The notes: generated by a model from the letters alone, not told the origin. Shown: positions 53,285 to 62,464, counted from the first letter of the stretch. The stretch: DNA of 64,000 nt from CAKZNE01 sp964485405 (GCA_964485405.1 CAZAJG010000004.1:82201-146200); one strand, 5' to 3'. Program-made: numbers and translations.

Positions 53285-53716
53285 ATGAAAAGGATACTTC
53301 TCTTTTATGGATTGCTGATTTTCGCTTTGTTGATGTTGTTTCAATTAAGCCAGTATTGGATGTTTAGAACCGGATACCAAACGGAGTTCTTAATTGCTCT
53401 CGTTGCAGTGGTGTCTATTACTATTGGCATTTACTTTGGAAAAAATAAAAACTCCATTCCAAATATTGCTCCAGCTCTCTCTCCTTCATCACAACAACTA
53501 GATACGAATAAAATAGAGGAGCTTCAAATCTCTAAACGAGAGATGGAAGTTTTAGATCTAATTGCCCAAGGCCTATCCAACAAGGAAATAGGAGAACGAT
53601 TGTTTGTATCAGAAAGCACAGTAAAAACACATGTTTCCAATCTATTGGTAAAACTAGATTCGAAAAGACGCACACAAGCTGTAAACCGAGCTAAAGAGTT
53701 GAATATCATAATCTAA
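53285..53716 (+). CDS. Membrane-anchored LuxR-type transcriptional regulator
   Basis: A 143-residue protein with two N-terminal membrane segments (residues 4-22 and 34-51) and a C-terminal LuxR/GerE helix-turn-helix (about 80-140): ISKREMEVLDLIAQGLSNKEIGERLFVSESTVKTHVSNLLVKL. It has no receiver domain. This short membrane-LuxR form is seen in Bacteroidota next to DUF4199 genes. It probably responds to membrane conditions, or to interaction with the DUF4199 protein coded 104 bases downstream. The promoter box is close to the start, giving a leaderless or near leaderless transcript. Confidence 0.87.
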   Translation: MKRILLFYGLLIFALLMLFQLSQYWMFRTGYQTEFLIALVAVVSITIGIYFGKNKNSIPNIAPALSPSSQQLDTNKIEELQISKREMEVLDLIAQGLSNKEIGERLFVSESTVKTHVSNLLVKLDSKRRTQAVNRAKELNIII

Positions 53717-53820
53717 TCAAGTACTACTTTAGTGCTAAATCGACTAATCCTACTTTAGTATGATGCTTACTCGATTGTTTTTTTAGTGTTTTACTCCGTC
53801 AAATCAATAAACAGAAAGAA

Positions 53821-54393
53821 ATGAAATTCAACAAAACACTTTTTATATATGGACTTATTGGTGGAATACTGGGAGTTTCCCTTTTTCTTGGTCCTATTGT
53901 AGTTAGTCCTGAGTATTATCTAGAGTCGGATAATTTTAGTGGTGGTGAGGTTGTAGGTTATACCGTAATGCTACTATCTATGATCCCGGTTTATTTTGGA
54001 ACCAGAGCTTATCGAAATAAATTTCACAAAGAAACCTTTTCCTTTCTTAAAGGTTTAGGCTCAGCTATGCGTATTACACTAATATCAAGTCTGGTTTTTT
54101 ATATCGGAAACGTTTTATTGTATGAGGTTATAGCTCCTGATTTTTTAAATGACTTTGCAGAAGTGTATCATGATTATATGCTCGAGTCTGCTAAAACTGC
54201 TGAAGAAATAGAGGCGGTAAATGCAGAGTTTGGCGCGAGTAATCAGTGGTTTCGAAACTCCTACCTTTATGGCTTGCTTATGACAGTTAGTGTGTTTTTA
54301 TTTGGTTTGATTATATCTCTCATCTCAGCACTAGTTTTAAGGCGCAACGATGAAAGTCAATCTCTAAATACCATAGAAACTTCAGATAGTTGA
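53821..54393 (+). CDS. DUF4199 membrane protein
   Basis: A 190-residue protein with four predicted membrane segments in two pairs (residues about 8-28, 43-62, 80-103, 148-175). MIPVYFGTRAYRNKF and the glycine-rich GLGSAMRITLISSLVFYIGN block match DUF4199. The region between segments 3 and 4 is acidic. The function is not known. It follows the membrane LuxR gene on the same strand, a pairing seen in other Bacteroidota from memory, suggesting that it takes part in the same signalling unit. Confidence 0.83.
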   Translation: MKFNKTLFIYGLIGGILGVSLFLGPIVVSPEYYLESDNFSGGEVVGYTVMLLSMIPVYFGTRAYRNKFHKETFSFLKGLGSAMRITLISSLVFYIGNVLLYEVIAPDFLNDFAEVYHDYMLESAKTAEEIEAVNAEFGASNQWFRNSYLYGLLMTVSVFLFGLIISLISALVLRRNDESQSLNTIETSDS

Positions 54394-54449
54394 TTTCTTT
54401 CGAGTCAAAGCTAATTTCAATATCCTTTTATTTTTTACATCTAATAAAG

Positions 54450-54457
54450 TAGGTTTG
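54450..54457 (+). promoter_or_regulatory. TAGGTTTG -7 box before the DsbA-family gene
   Basis: Matches TAnnTTTG and is followed by C; 19 bases before the ATG at 54477. No -33 TTG seen. Confidence 0.45.
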
Positions 54458-54476
54458 CGCCATCAAAAACGCGAGA

Positions 54477-55139
54477 ATGATGGATTCCTCAAAACCCAGT
54501 ATTTATTATGTATACGATGCCCTTTGTGGTTGGTGTTATGGTTTTAGTGAAGTAATAAAAGAGTTCTACCAAGAGCATAGATCAGAATTTGATTTTCAGG
54601 TGTTTTCTGGAGGAATGGTAACTGGAGAACGAGAAGGTGCTATTGGAGAAGTTGCGGGCTACATAAAGACCGCGTATAAAGATGTAGAAGAAGCCACCAA
54701 AGTGAGATTTGGTGATGCTTTTATAAACCAAACTTTAGAAGAAGGAACGGCTTACTTTAGCTCTGTTCCCTCTGCTCTTGCTATGGCACTTTTTAGAAGT
54801 CAAAAACCAGAAGAGGTAATCCAATTTGCTTCTGCTCTCCAAAAGGCTATTTATTGGGAAGGTTTAGCACCAGCCGAGGTAAGCACTTTTGGCAAATGTG
54901 CACAAAAGTTTGGTTTGGATCCTGAGCTCTTTATGCAAAAAATGGAAGACCCTACGCTCCAAAAAGTAGTAAAAGAAGAGTTTAAGGTAGTTTCCAATTG
55001 GGGAATAAAAGGCTTCCCTAGTGTAATCTATAAGGAAGGAAACCAAGCCTATATGATTGCCCGAGGATATACTCCCTTAAACATTCTAGAAGAGACTTTA
55101 CAAAATGTTAGAGCCGAGATTCGTTTAAAAATGAATTAA
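54477..55139 (+). CDS. DsbA-family (FrnE-like) thioredoxin-fold protein
   Basis: A 220-residue protein with the active-site CGWC at residues 17-20 (YYVYDALCGWCYGF) and the cis-Pro loop in NWGIKGFPSVIYK. The helical insert and the lack of a signal peptide suggest a cytoplasmic FrnE/DsbA-like oxidoreductase rather than a periplasmic DsbA. An ATG at 54480 is an alternative start with one residue less. It precedes the SCO-like gene by 59 bases. Confidence 0.85.
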   Translation: MMDSSKPSIYYVYDALCGWCYGFSEVIKEFYQEHRSEFDFQVFSGGMVTGEREGAIGEVAGYIKTAYKDVEEATKVRFGDAFINQTLEEGTAYFSSVPSALAMALFRSQKPEEVIQFASALQKAIYWEGLAPAEVSTFGKCAQKFGLDPELFMQKMEDPTLQKVVKEEFKVVSNWGIKGFPSVIYKEGNQAYMIARGYTPLNILEETLQNVRAEIRLKMN

Positions 55140-55198
55140 TGGAGATCTCATATGCATCTTATTCTTTGCTTAAATTGCAGAGATATAGATAATCGTAA

Positions 55199-55819
55199 AT
55201 GAAAATCTTAAGACTTTTATTATTAAGCGGGATTATAGTTTTAACCCAAAGCTGTGGCAATCGCGAAAAAAAGCCTCTACTTCCCTATTTTCAAACGGAG
55301 AACAACGATATTCATCCGATTTGGATCCTACCAAATCAGGATCTTAGCAAATTTGTAAAGCTTCCTGAATTAGAGGTTTTAAATCAAAACAGTGAAAGAG
55401 TTTCTTTGAATGATTCAACAAAACGATTTCAAATCTTATCCTTTTTTAACAACCAATGTGGTGATCCTTGCAAAGCTCTTATGCATAATTTAAAGTGGTT
55501 GGATGAGCGATTTTCTGATGCTTCTAACTACCGTTTAACTTCATTATCTACAAGCACCGTAGATACTCCTGCTGTTTTATTGGATTACGCTAAAACGAAT
55601 ACGATTGACTTAGCAAATAGATCGTTACTTTACTCCACAACAGAAATATTAAATTTAGTAATCAAGGAAACATTAAATACCTCCTTGAGTGAAAAGCAAG
55701 AACGGGTAATCTATGAAACCCTTTACCTTATTGACAATCAAGGATACTTAAGAGGTATTTATGATGGTACGAATACCGTTGATCTGGAGAACCTTATTTT
55801 AGATAGTCGTATTCTCTAA
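55199..55819 (+). CDS. SCO1/SenC-like thioredoxin-fold lipoprotein
   Basis: A 206-residue lipoprotein (lipobox TQSC, Cys19). The Cys-x3-Cys motif QCGDPC (Cys87, Cys91) and the STVDTPAVLLDYAK and LIDNQGYLRGIYDGTN blocks match the copper-binding SCO family. The conserved His that would complete the copper site, in the block before LID, is not visible: the place reads VIYETLYLID. It may be a variant thioredoxin-like protein instead of a copper chaperone. It converges on the rhomboid gene with a 4-base overlap. Confidence 0.7.
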   Translation: MKILRLLLLSGIIVLTQSCGNREKKPLLPYFQTENNDIHPIWILPNQDLSKFVKLPELEVLNQNSERVSLNDSTKRFQILSFFNNQCGDPCKALMHNLKWLDERFSDASNYRLTSLSTSTVDTPAVLLDYAKTNTIDLANRSLLYSTTEILNLVIKETLNTSLSEKQERVIYETLYLIDNQGYLRGIYDGTNTVDLENLILDSRIL

Positions 55820-56655
55820 TCCTTACCATAAAGTTCTTCCAACCTTTTCTTTTCAGCATCTGTTAAAGAATCAATACCTGAATAATCAATCTTATCCAAT
55901 AAGCGATTTAATTCTTTTTCCCGTTCATTTTTTTGAGTATTATATGCATCATCAATAGATTGATACCCATCTGTCTTTTGTCCGAAATTACTCACCTGAA
56001 TATCCCTTCCACTCCATTTCAAATACAGAAAAATTAAAACAGGTAGTAGCATCAAAGCGACCACATAAGGGTTGGTAGTAAATGCCAAGGGTTCCATTAT
56101 CAAAGTGAGTAACATTCCTCCTAGGGCTCCACCCAAATGGGCTTCGTGCCCAATATTATCATTTTTTGCTCTTATACCATATAAAGAGTATAGTATAAAT
56201 CCAATTGCAAAAGCCCAAGCGGGGAAATCAAAGAAAGGGAAGAAAATAAAGGAGAGCTTCATTCCTGGATTCAACAAAATCGTTGCAAAAATCACCCCAC
56301 TCACTGCTCCGGAAGCACCTACAGCTCTATAATCCCAATTCGATCGATTCAACCATAAGGCTAAGACATTGCCTGCGAGCAAACTTCCAAAATACAAAAG
56401 AAGATACCCGAATAGCCCAAAGTGATATTCAGACACCCCTGCAAATATGTAAAGAGAAAACATATTAAAAAACAGATGGCTTCCATCCACATGAATAAAT
56501 GCAGACGTAATCAAACGTTTGTAGTCTTTGTTTTTTAATATTGGGTAAACATGAAAATTCCAATTATCAAAAAAAACGGCATTTCGAAAAGCATTGATAC
56601 TCAACAAAACGTTAGCAATAATGATGCTCCAAGTAACGGGGCCAATATTTCCCAT
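55816..56655 (-). CDS. Rhomboid family intramembrane serine protease
   Basis: A 279-residue membrane protease with six membrane segments. The catalytic Ser lies in RAVGASGAVSGVIF (GxSG) and the catalytic His in IGHEAHLGGALGGM. The loop HVDGSHLFFNMFSLYIF has the His/Asn residues of the family. The C-terminus is a cytoplasmic charged tail (about residues 215-279) that contains a degenerate SHOCT-like end, TDAEKKRLEELYG. Substrates are unknown. Confidence 0.9.
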   Translation of the reverse strand: MGNIGPVTWSIIIANVLLSINAFRNAVFFDNWNFHVYPILKNKDYKRLITSAFIHVDGSHLFFNMFSLYIFAGVSEYHFGLFGYLLLYFGSLLAGNVLALWLNRSNWDYRAVGASGAVSGVIFATILLNPGMKLSFIFFPFFDFPAWAFAIGFILYSLYGIRAKNDNIGHEAHLGGALGGMLLTLIMEPLAFTTNPYVVALMLLPVLIFLYLKWSGRDIQVSNFGQKTDGYQSIDDAYNTQKNEREKELNRLLDKIDYSGIDSLTDAEKKRLEELYGKD

Positions 56656-56733
56656 TTGTGATTTTTTTTAAACCAAAACACGAAAATAGTTCAACTAAAC
56701 TATCTTTACCCCTATCAGAATCCGAATTTTAAA

Positions 56734-57309
56734 TTGACCGAACAAAACTTAATAGCTGGATTACGTAAAAAGGATGAAGGCGCTTTTAAAGAAGCATTCA
56801 ATCTTTATTCCGGTATGATACTTAATACCTCTCTTGGTATTTTGCATAATACCGAGGAAGCTGAAGATATGGTGCAAGAAGTTATGATAGAGGTTTTAAA
56901 CTCTGTACATGGCTTTAAAGGACAGAGTACGCTAAAAACTTGGATTTATCGACTAACCATTTCCAAAAGTCTGGATCTACTGAGAGCCAAGAAAAGACAG
57001 AAACGCGGTGGTATGTTCACTTTTATCCGCCTAAAAAATGATGAAAGCTGGATGCATCAACCGGATTTTAATCATCCAGGAGCACTTTTAGAAAACAAAC
57101 AACGAGCGGCTGTACTTTTTAAAGCCATTGGAGAACTTCCTGAAAAACAAAAAGTAGCCTTTACATTACATAAGCTGGAAAACCGCAACCACAAAGAGAT
57201 AGCTGAAATAATGGAAACCTCTGTTTCATCGGTAGAATCTTTGATGCACCGAGCCAAGAAGAACTTACAAAAGCTTCTAAAAGATTTTTATGAAATGGAC
57301 AAAAGATAA
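56734..57309 (+). CDS. ECF-type RNA polymerase sigma factor
   Basis: A 191-residue sigma-70 family factor from a TTG start. Region 2 (SLGILHNTEEAEDMVQEVMIEVL and TLKTWIYRLTISKSLDLLRAKK) and region 4 (LPEKQKVAFTLHKLENRNHKEIAEIMETSVSSVESLMHRAKKNLQ) are both present. It directs RNA polymerase to a small stress or envelope regulon. The next gene, 38 bases downstream, codes a small membrane protein that could be its anti-sigma factor, and a Spy-like protein follows. Confidence 0.92.
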   Translation: MTEQNLIAGLRKKDEGAFKEAFNLYSGMILNTSLGILHNTEEAEDMVQEVMIEVLNSVHGFKGQSTLKTWIYRLTISKSLDLLRAKKRQKRGGMFTFIRLKNDESWMHQPDFNHPGALLENKQRAAVLFKAIGELPEKQKVAFTLHKLENRNHKEIAEIMETSVSSVESLMHRAKKNLQKLLKDFYEMDKR

Positions 57310-57347
57310 TTTAAGATTAATCGTCTAAACCACGAGATGATAAAAAA

Positions 57348-57641
57348 ATGAAAAACAAAATTGAACCTGAAATTGAAAAAACCCTTCAAAGTCTTGACGG
57401 CTTAAAAAGGGTTGAACTAAGCCCACTCATGGCGGATCGTATTTTTCGGAAAGCAATGGAAACCACACCCATTGAACATCAAGAAAAAGTAAGCGCGCTC
57501 CCGATTGGATGGGTCGTTGGAATTGCTGCTGTTTTTATAATCAATTTTAGTTTCCTGTTTTGGATGAATCAAGTTGAGTCCCAAAACAATCAACCGGAAA
57601 CTTTAACTGAACTTTATTTTGACTCTGAAATAAATTATTGA
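57348..57641 (+). CDS. Putative anti-sigma-like single-pass membrane protein
   Basis: A 97-residue protein with one membrane segment near residues 51-66 (GWVVGIAAVFIINFSFLFW). The cytoplasmic N-terminal half (about 50 residues, EPEIEKTLQSLDGLKRVELS) would be the sigma-binding part. The position right after the sigma gene and overlap of its stop with the next gene support a role as anti-sigma factor; no anti-sigma zinc motif is present. Confidence 0.65.
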   Translation: MKNKIEPEIEKTLQSLDGLKRVELSPLMADRIFRKAMETTPIEHQEKVSALPIGWVVGIAAVFIINFSFLFWMNQVESQNNQPETLTELYFDSEINY

Positions 57642-57643
57642 TT

Positions 57644-58141
57644 ATGAAAGCATCGAGTAAGAATACCTTCCTTAAGGTTTCTATCGTTGTTTTAGTAGTG
57701 TTGAACCTGTTGATTTTGGCTGTTTTATGGAATTCTACAAAACCTAAACACCAAAAAGCGGATTCGCCACATACTAGATTGATAGAGCAAGTAGGTTTCG
57801 ATAAAAAACAAGGTGAAACCTTTAAAGATCTTGTAAATCAGCATAGAAAAAGTAGGAAGGGTATTAAAGATAAACTTATTAAAGCAAGGCAAGCTTATTT
57901 TAGACTCTTGGGTACGGGAACAGATGATGAAAAGAAAGCACGGTTACAAGAACTGGCTTTATTAGAATCTGAAGAGCACCGTTTACTTATGCAGCATTTC
58001 GAAGATGTAATGGCTATTTGTAAAGGCCCTCAGCAAAAAGAGAAGCTTAAAAAATTAGTTGTTCGGACGGCATCAAGGATGGAAGCTCCTCCCAAAGGTG
58101 AAAGGCCTCCGCACCCCGAACGCATGAGACCGCCACGCTAA
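57644..58141 (+). CDS. Spy/CpxP-like periplasmic protein
   Basis: A 165-residue protein from the ATG at 57644; a TTG at 57638 that overlaps the previous stop is less likely. One N-terminal membrane segment (about 12-31), then a helical periplasmic part with charged residues (QGETFKDLVNQHRKSRKGIKDKLIKARQ) and a Pro/Arg-rich end (PPKGERPPHPERMRPPR). It looks like Spy/CpxP-type heavy-metal-resistance or chaperone proteins. It forms the third gene of the ECF unit, so it may be the regulon's output or part of the sensor. Confidence 0.75.
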   Translation: MKASSKNTFLKVSIVVLVVLNLLILAVLWNSTKPKHQKADSPHTRLIEQVGFDKKQGETFKDLVNQHRKSRKGIKDKLIKARQAYFRLLGTGTDDEKKARLQELALLESEEHRLLMQHFEDVMAICKGPQQKEKLKKLVVRTASRMEAPPKGERPPHPERMRPPR

Positions 58142-58321
58142 ACACGTTTAAACTAAAATGATATGGACTAAACAATTACACAGATTTTAAAACAGACCCC
58201 CTTTGATAGGAATCTTTCAAAATTTGATGGATGGAAATCAATAGCTATAACTTTTCAATTTGTTTATTAGCCCTTGATTCATCCAATTAATTGTAATTGT
58301 TTAACCTTAAACCAAAGAATT

Positions 58322-59467
58322 ATGAAGCGTGTTTCAGTTTTTTTACTGTTAGTAGTGGTTTTCTTTTCCTGTAGTAAGGATGATAATAGCTCAAATGATA
58401 ACGGAAGTAATCCTGTTTTGCCGAGCATAACCCAGCTAGACTTACCAGATGTTCCTTTTAACTACGAGAATTTAGCACTTCCAAATCATTATAACAGACC
58501 TCCCCTTTTAGCATCAGACAATACTCCGAACAATAACCCAGTTACAAATGAAGCAGCTACCTTAGGAAGAGTCCTTTTTTACGATAAACAGTTGAGCTTA
58601 AATAACACTATTGCTTGTGCGAGTTGTCATAATCAAGAAGATGGATTCTCGGATCCACTTCAGTTCAGTGATGGTTTTTTAAATGGTAAAACTGGTAGAC
58701 ACTCCATGTCATTAGCAAATTCTCGCTATTACAGTAATGGCAACTTTTTTTGGGATGAACGTGCAAATTCGCTTGAAGATCAAGTATTGCTGCCTATTCA
58801 AGATGCAGTAGAAATGGGGATGACACTAGATAGCCTTATTCAAAAACTACAAAATGTAGAGTACTACTCGGATTTGTTTACTTATGCCTTTGGTGATGAT
58901 GAGATCAATTCAAATCGAATATCAAGAGCTCTTGCTCAGTTTATCCGAAGTATGGTTTCCTACCAAAGTAAATATGATGTGGGCAGAGCTCAGGTAAATG
59001 CTCAAAATCAAGACTTCCCAAATTTTTCTACCGCTGAAAATAACGGAAAACGACTCTTTTTAAGCGGTCGCTTAGGTTGCGCAGCTTGTCATGGTACAGA
59101 TGCCTTTATCGCCCCAGGATCGAGAAACAATGGCTTGGATCTTACCACCACAGATCCTGGTGTTGGAGGTGTTACCAACAATAATAACGATGATGGTGAA
59201 TTTAAGGTAGGGTCGTTGAAAAACATAAGCTTAACAGCTCCTTATATGCACGATGGGCGGTTTTCTACACTTCGAGAGGTTGTAGAACACTACAACAGTG
59301 GTGTTCAGGCGCATCCAAACTTAAGTCCTCCCTTGAGGTTGCCAAATGGACAAGCAAGAGTTCTAAATCTATCGGAAACAGAAAAAGACGACCTCATCGC
59401 TTTTCTACATACTTTAACGGATGACGTTATGGTAGCTGACGAAAAGTATAGCGATCCGTTTAACTAA
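58322..59467 (+). CDS. Di-heme cytochrome c peroxidase (MauG/CcpA type) lipoprotein
   Basis: A 381-residue lipoprotein from the ATG at 58322 (lipobox FFSC, Cys17); an upstream ATG at 58274 adds 16 residues that do not look like a leader. Two c-type heme sites are clear: CASCH, followed by NQEDGFSD, and CAACHGT. The block SLANSRYYSNGNFFWDERANSLEDQVLLPIQ and APYMHDGRF with the Met ligand region are typical of bacterial cytochrome c peroxidases. It reduces peroxide with electrons from cytochrome c, or is of the MbnH kind that oxidises tryptophan in a partner. No MbnP partner is directly beside it. Confidence 0.92.
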   Translation: MKRVSVFLLLVVVFFSCSKDDNSSNDNGSNPVLPSITQLDLPDVPFNYENLALPNHYNRPPLLASDNTPNNNPVTNEAATLGRVLFYDKQLSLNNTIACASCHNQEDGFSDPLQFSDGFLNGKTGRHSMSLANSRYYSNGNFFWDERANSLEDQVLLPIQDAVEMGMTLDSLIQKLQNVEYYSDLFTYAFGDDEINSNRISRALAQFIRSMVSYQSKYDVGRAQVNAQNQDFPNFSTAENNGKRLFLSGRLGCAACHGTDAFIAPGSRNNGLDLTTTDPGVGGVTNNNNDDGEFKVGSLKNISLTAPYMHDGRFSTLREVVEHYNSGVQAHPNLSPPLRLPNGQARVLNLSETEKDDLIAFLHTLTDDVMVADEKYSDPFN

Positions 59468-60907
59468 CTAGTAAGATCTTGGCGCATAACTGTCTAGACT
59501 ATTGTAAATATGGAAAAATGTTTTTTTACCATTTTCTACATTAAACTCAAAAGCCTCCTCTAAGGAGGCTTCTTTATTTTGAGGGTTATACACTTTAATC
59601 CGAACTGGATTGGAGCCAGCTTTTAACGGTATTCTAGAATAGGATATAGAATGAGGTAAAGTTTGCCAGTTTCTCGTATCTGCTTTTTCTGTAAGCGCAT
59701 TTACCACAGAGATAATGGCTCCTATATCATCGTTTTTTTCTCTTGCTGCTAACTCAGAAGCTTGTTTAACCGCCAAACGTGCTATGGAAGTAGCTACTTC
59801 TCTCAACATTCTATCTTTTAAAACAGAGTATGCTATAGCCTCAATATTCTCAGCTTTTTCTAAAGGGTACTGAGTCAGGCTATCTGTCCATAAACTGGCG
59901 GAAGTAAAATAAGGTTTTCTAGATAAGTATTTTGGAAATGCCACTCGAATAAGCTTTAAATCACCCAGCCCTCCTTTTGGGTCGTCTCTATGAGATGCCG
60001 GCACGATATATGGGAAATTTAGTCCCAACTCTTCGTTTACAAAAGTGGCTGTTCCATTCTGTCCCCTAACAATAGTAAAGTTAATACTCCATTCGCCCTT
60101 AACTGGCCCTAGGCCATTGTGCCAGAAAAAAATTAACTCTCCATCACTTTTTACGAGTAGGTCATATTTTACACCAAACTCTCTTTCATACATGAGTAAT
60201 TCTTCAATAAAACCATTCAAGTATGCCGTTCGCATTAAATCTTTCTTCAACTGCTCCGGTGCAGCAACTCCAAAATGAGTAGAATATGAATCCTTATAAG
60301 CGTTGTAAGCGTTGCGAAAAGCAATGAAAGCATTGTTCACATCACCATCCATCTCGTAAGCTATCCCCATCAAATTATGGGCAAATGCATCTGTTTTATA
60401 TTGGTTCTTTTTATTCTCATACTTATCGTTCAATTCGTTAAGCTTGGCATTTAATCTTCTACATTCTACCAAAGCTTTTTGTGGTTGATTTAACTGAAGA
60501 TAATTGAGCGCTTTATAATAATGAAGAAGCACCTTTTCGTGGTCTTCTCCGGTATAAGGCTTAATAGACGGGTTTGTGAGCAAACTAAGGGCTTCAATGC
60601 CATAGTTTTTCTTGTAATCCTCAAGGAAGATGTATGCTTCTTCCAAGAATAGATTACTCTCTTCAAACTGTCCAAGCATTTGAAGAACAACCCCTTTCTT
60701 CATCAAAAATAGCAGCCTATTTCTTCCTTCCGCATCCTTTTCATTTTTATCTAAAAGTTCATTTGCTCTCTCAATTTCGCCATTAGAAAAAGCCTCTTGA
60801 AACTTTAGATTACGCTGATAGTAGGTTGCGCAGCTAGAAAGGAAGAAGGTGGATATGAGTAGAAGAGCTCCAGAAATTTTCCGAAGCTTTTCATTGACAA
60901 TCAGCAT
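59468..60907 (-). CDS. COG3014-family TPR-like lipoprotein
   Basis: A 479-residue lipoprotein (lipobox FLSSC, Cys26). The first 230 residues are helical repeats (RANELLDKNEKD, NRLLFLMKKGVVLQMLGQFEESNLFLEEAY, HNLMGIAYEMDGDVNNAFIAFRNAY) of TPR character. The second half contains strands and EAIAYSVLKDRMLREVATSIARL. The pattern matches COG3014, an uncharacterised protein family. It is 22 bases downstream of the LpoB-like gene on the same strand and probably co-transcribed, so a link to cell-wall synthesis is plausible. Confidence 0.85.
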   Translation of the reverse strand: MLIVNEKLRKISGALLLISTFFLSSCATYYQRNLKFQEAFSNGEIERANELLDKNEKDAEGRNRLLFLMKKGVVLQMLGQFEESNLFLEEAYIFLEDYKKNYGIEALSLLTNPSIKPYTGEDHEKVLLHYYKALNYLQLNQPQKALVECRRLNAKLNELNDKYENKKNQYKTDAFAHNLMGIAYEMDGDVNNAFIAFRNAYNAYKDSYSTHFGVAAPEQLKKDLMRTAYLNGFIEELLMYEREFGVKYDLLVKSDGELIFFWHNGLGPVKGEWSINFTIVRGQNGTATFVNEELGLNFPYIVPASHRDDPKGGLGDLKLIRVAFPKYLSRKPYFTSASLWTDSLTQYPLEKAENIEAIAYSVLKDRMLREVATSIARLAVKQASELAAREKNDDIGAIISVVNALTEKADTRNWQTLPHSISYSRIPLKAGSNPVRIKVYNPQNKEASLEEAFEFNVENGKKTFFHIYNSLDSYAPRSY

Positions 60908-60929
60908 GTTTATAGATATTAGTAAGTTC

Positions 60930-61511
60930 TTACTGAACTACTTTTTTGATCTTTTTTGTTCCCAACCAAACCTTTTCATTGGTTTCGATATTGGTTAACT
61001 CTAAATCGGTTTGATAATAAACCAACTTCGTTTTACCGTTAGAATCTGGAATAGAGTTTACCGTACCCTGAAGCATAAAATCCGCACCAAGCTCACGTCC
61101 AAACTTCTTTACGGTTTCTAGAGAAGCATTGTTTTGTTGATCCGCTCTTTCCGCTCTTAATTCGTTTCTAAACTCCCCACCTTGTACCAATCTCACTTTT
61201 CCAGAATTAATCAATTCTCTTTCAATGTCGTTGATGAAGGTTTCTGTAGCAATGTGTTCCGTGCTTTTGTTTTTTACCAAACCCACGAGTATGGTTGGTT
61301 TTTTACCATCCTCTCTTAAAAAGTCACCTAACCAAGGCCTGCCAAGCGCATCTTGTAGCATTTGCTCAGCTACAAGCTTAGAGTCTGTATCGTTCCATCT
61401 TCCGCTGAGATCAATTTGCTCATTTTCATTTACTCTTGTTACCGTTTTTGTGCTATTACAGCTTATAAGAGAGAAACATAATACTCCGGCTAAAAGAACT
61501 TGAAATTTCAT
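60930..61511 (-). CDS. lpoB: LpoB-family lipoprotein (penicillin-binding protein activator)
   Basis: A 193-residue lipoprotein (lipobox LISC, Cys18). The domain includes DLSGRWNDTDSKLVAEQML, TETFINDIERELINSGKVR and ELGADFMLQGTVNSI, typical of LpoB. In E. coli LpoB activates PBP1b from the outer membrane; homologous function in this phylum is assumed. No PBP1b gene is nearby. It is followed by the COG3014 gene. Confidence 0.87.
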   Translation of the reverse strand: MKFQVLLAGVLCFSLISCNSTKTVTRVNENEQIDLSGRWNDTDSKLVAEQMLQDALGRPWLGDFLREDGKKPTILVGLVKNKSTEHIATETFINDIERELINSGKVRLVQGGEFRNELRAERADQQNNASLETVKKFGRELGADFMLQGTVNSIPDSNGKTKLVYYQTDLELTNIETNEKVWLGTKKIKKVVQ

Positions 61512-61582
61512 AATTGGTTTAATTAAAATGTATGTTGAATTGTTGTTTTTCCTTGTTTTACAATTGGCGTGCCAAACTTAGT

Positions 61583-62464
61583 TTAGAGTCCTTGCTTTTC
61601 TATTTCTTTACGAATTTCCATTTTTAGGCCTCCGCTAATTTCCCATAAAGGCTGACGTACATTAGACGCTCCAATGCCTTTACTTTCTAGTGCGTATTTA
61701 ATACCTCCAGGGTTTCCTTCTCGGAAAAGCATCTTAGTTACTTCGTAAAGTTTATAGTGCCCTACTCTAGCTGTTTCCATATTTCCGGATAAAGCATTAT
61801 TTATCATAGAAGTAAAAACCTCTGGAAAGCCTTGTCCACTCACAGAAATCACTCCATTTCCACCAATGGCAATCATAGGGAGTGTAAGGTTATCATCTCC
61901 GCTTATTACTAAAAAGTCTTTAGGTCTTTCATTGATTATTTTCATAATCTGCTCTAAGTCTCCACTGGCTTCTTTTACAGCTATAATATTATCAAAATCA
62001 TGCGCTAATCGAAGCGTTGTTTCCGCAGAAATATTAGAAGCGGTACGCCCTGGAACATTATACAAAATAATTGGCAACGAACTATTTTCGCTTAATGTTT
62101 TATAATGCTGATAAATCCCTTCTTGCGTAGGTTTATTGTAATAAGGTGAAACCGATAGAATGGCATCTATCCCATTTGTATCCATACTCTTCAGCGTCTC
62201 AACTACAGCCGCTGTATGATTTCCGCCTACACCATAAACGATGGGTAGTCTGTCATTATTAACCTTTTGAATAAATTGAAGAACTTCCTTCTTTTCAATT
62301 TCATTCAGAGTGGCACTTTCGCCTGTAGTACCCATTACAACCAAGTAGTTAACTCCGCCCTCAATACAATGGTTTACCAACTTTTCTAGTGCATCAAAAT
62401 CTATACTATAATCAGCTTTAAACGGAGTAACCAATGCTACACCTGTTCCTGTAAATTTACTCAT
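61583..62464 (-). CDS. dapA: 4-hydroxy-tetrahydrodipicolinate synthase
   Basis: First enzyme of the lysine/DAP branch: condenses pyruvate and aspartate semialdehyde. A 293-residue TIM barrel with MGTTGESATL (Thr-Thr pyruvate site), ILYNVPGRT (Tyr) and IIAVKEASGDLEQ (Schiff-base Lys). GVISVSGQGFPEV is also family-like. The gene abuts the DUF6913-like gene with no gap, and together with ligA they form a three-gene unit. Confidence 0.96.
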   Translation of the reverse strand: MSKFTGTGVALVTPFKADYSIDFDALEKLVNHCIEGGVNYLVVMGTTGESATLNEIEKKEVLQFIQKVNNDRLPIVYGVGGNHTAAVVETLKSMDTNGIDAILSVSPYYNKPTQEGIYQHYKTLSENSSLPIILYNVPGRTASNISAETTLRLAHDFDNIIAVKEASGDLEQIMKIINERPKDFLVISGDDNLTLPMIAIGGNGVISVSGQGFPEVFTSMINNALSGNMETARVGHYKLYEVTKMLFREGNPGGIKYALESKGIGASNVRQPLWEISGGLKMEIRKEIEKQGL

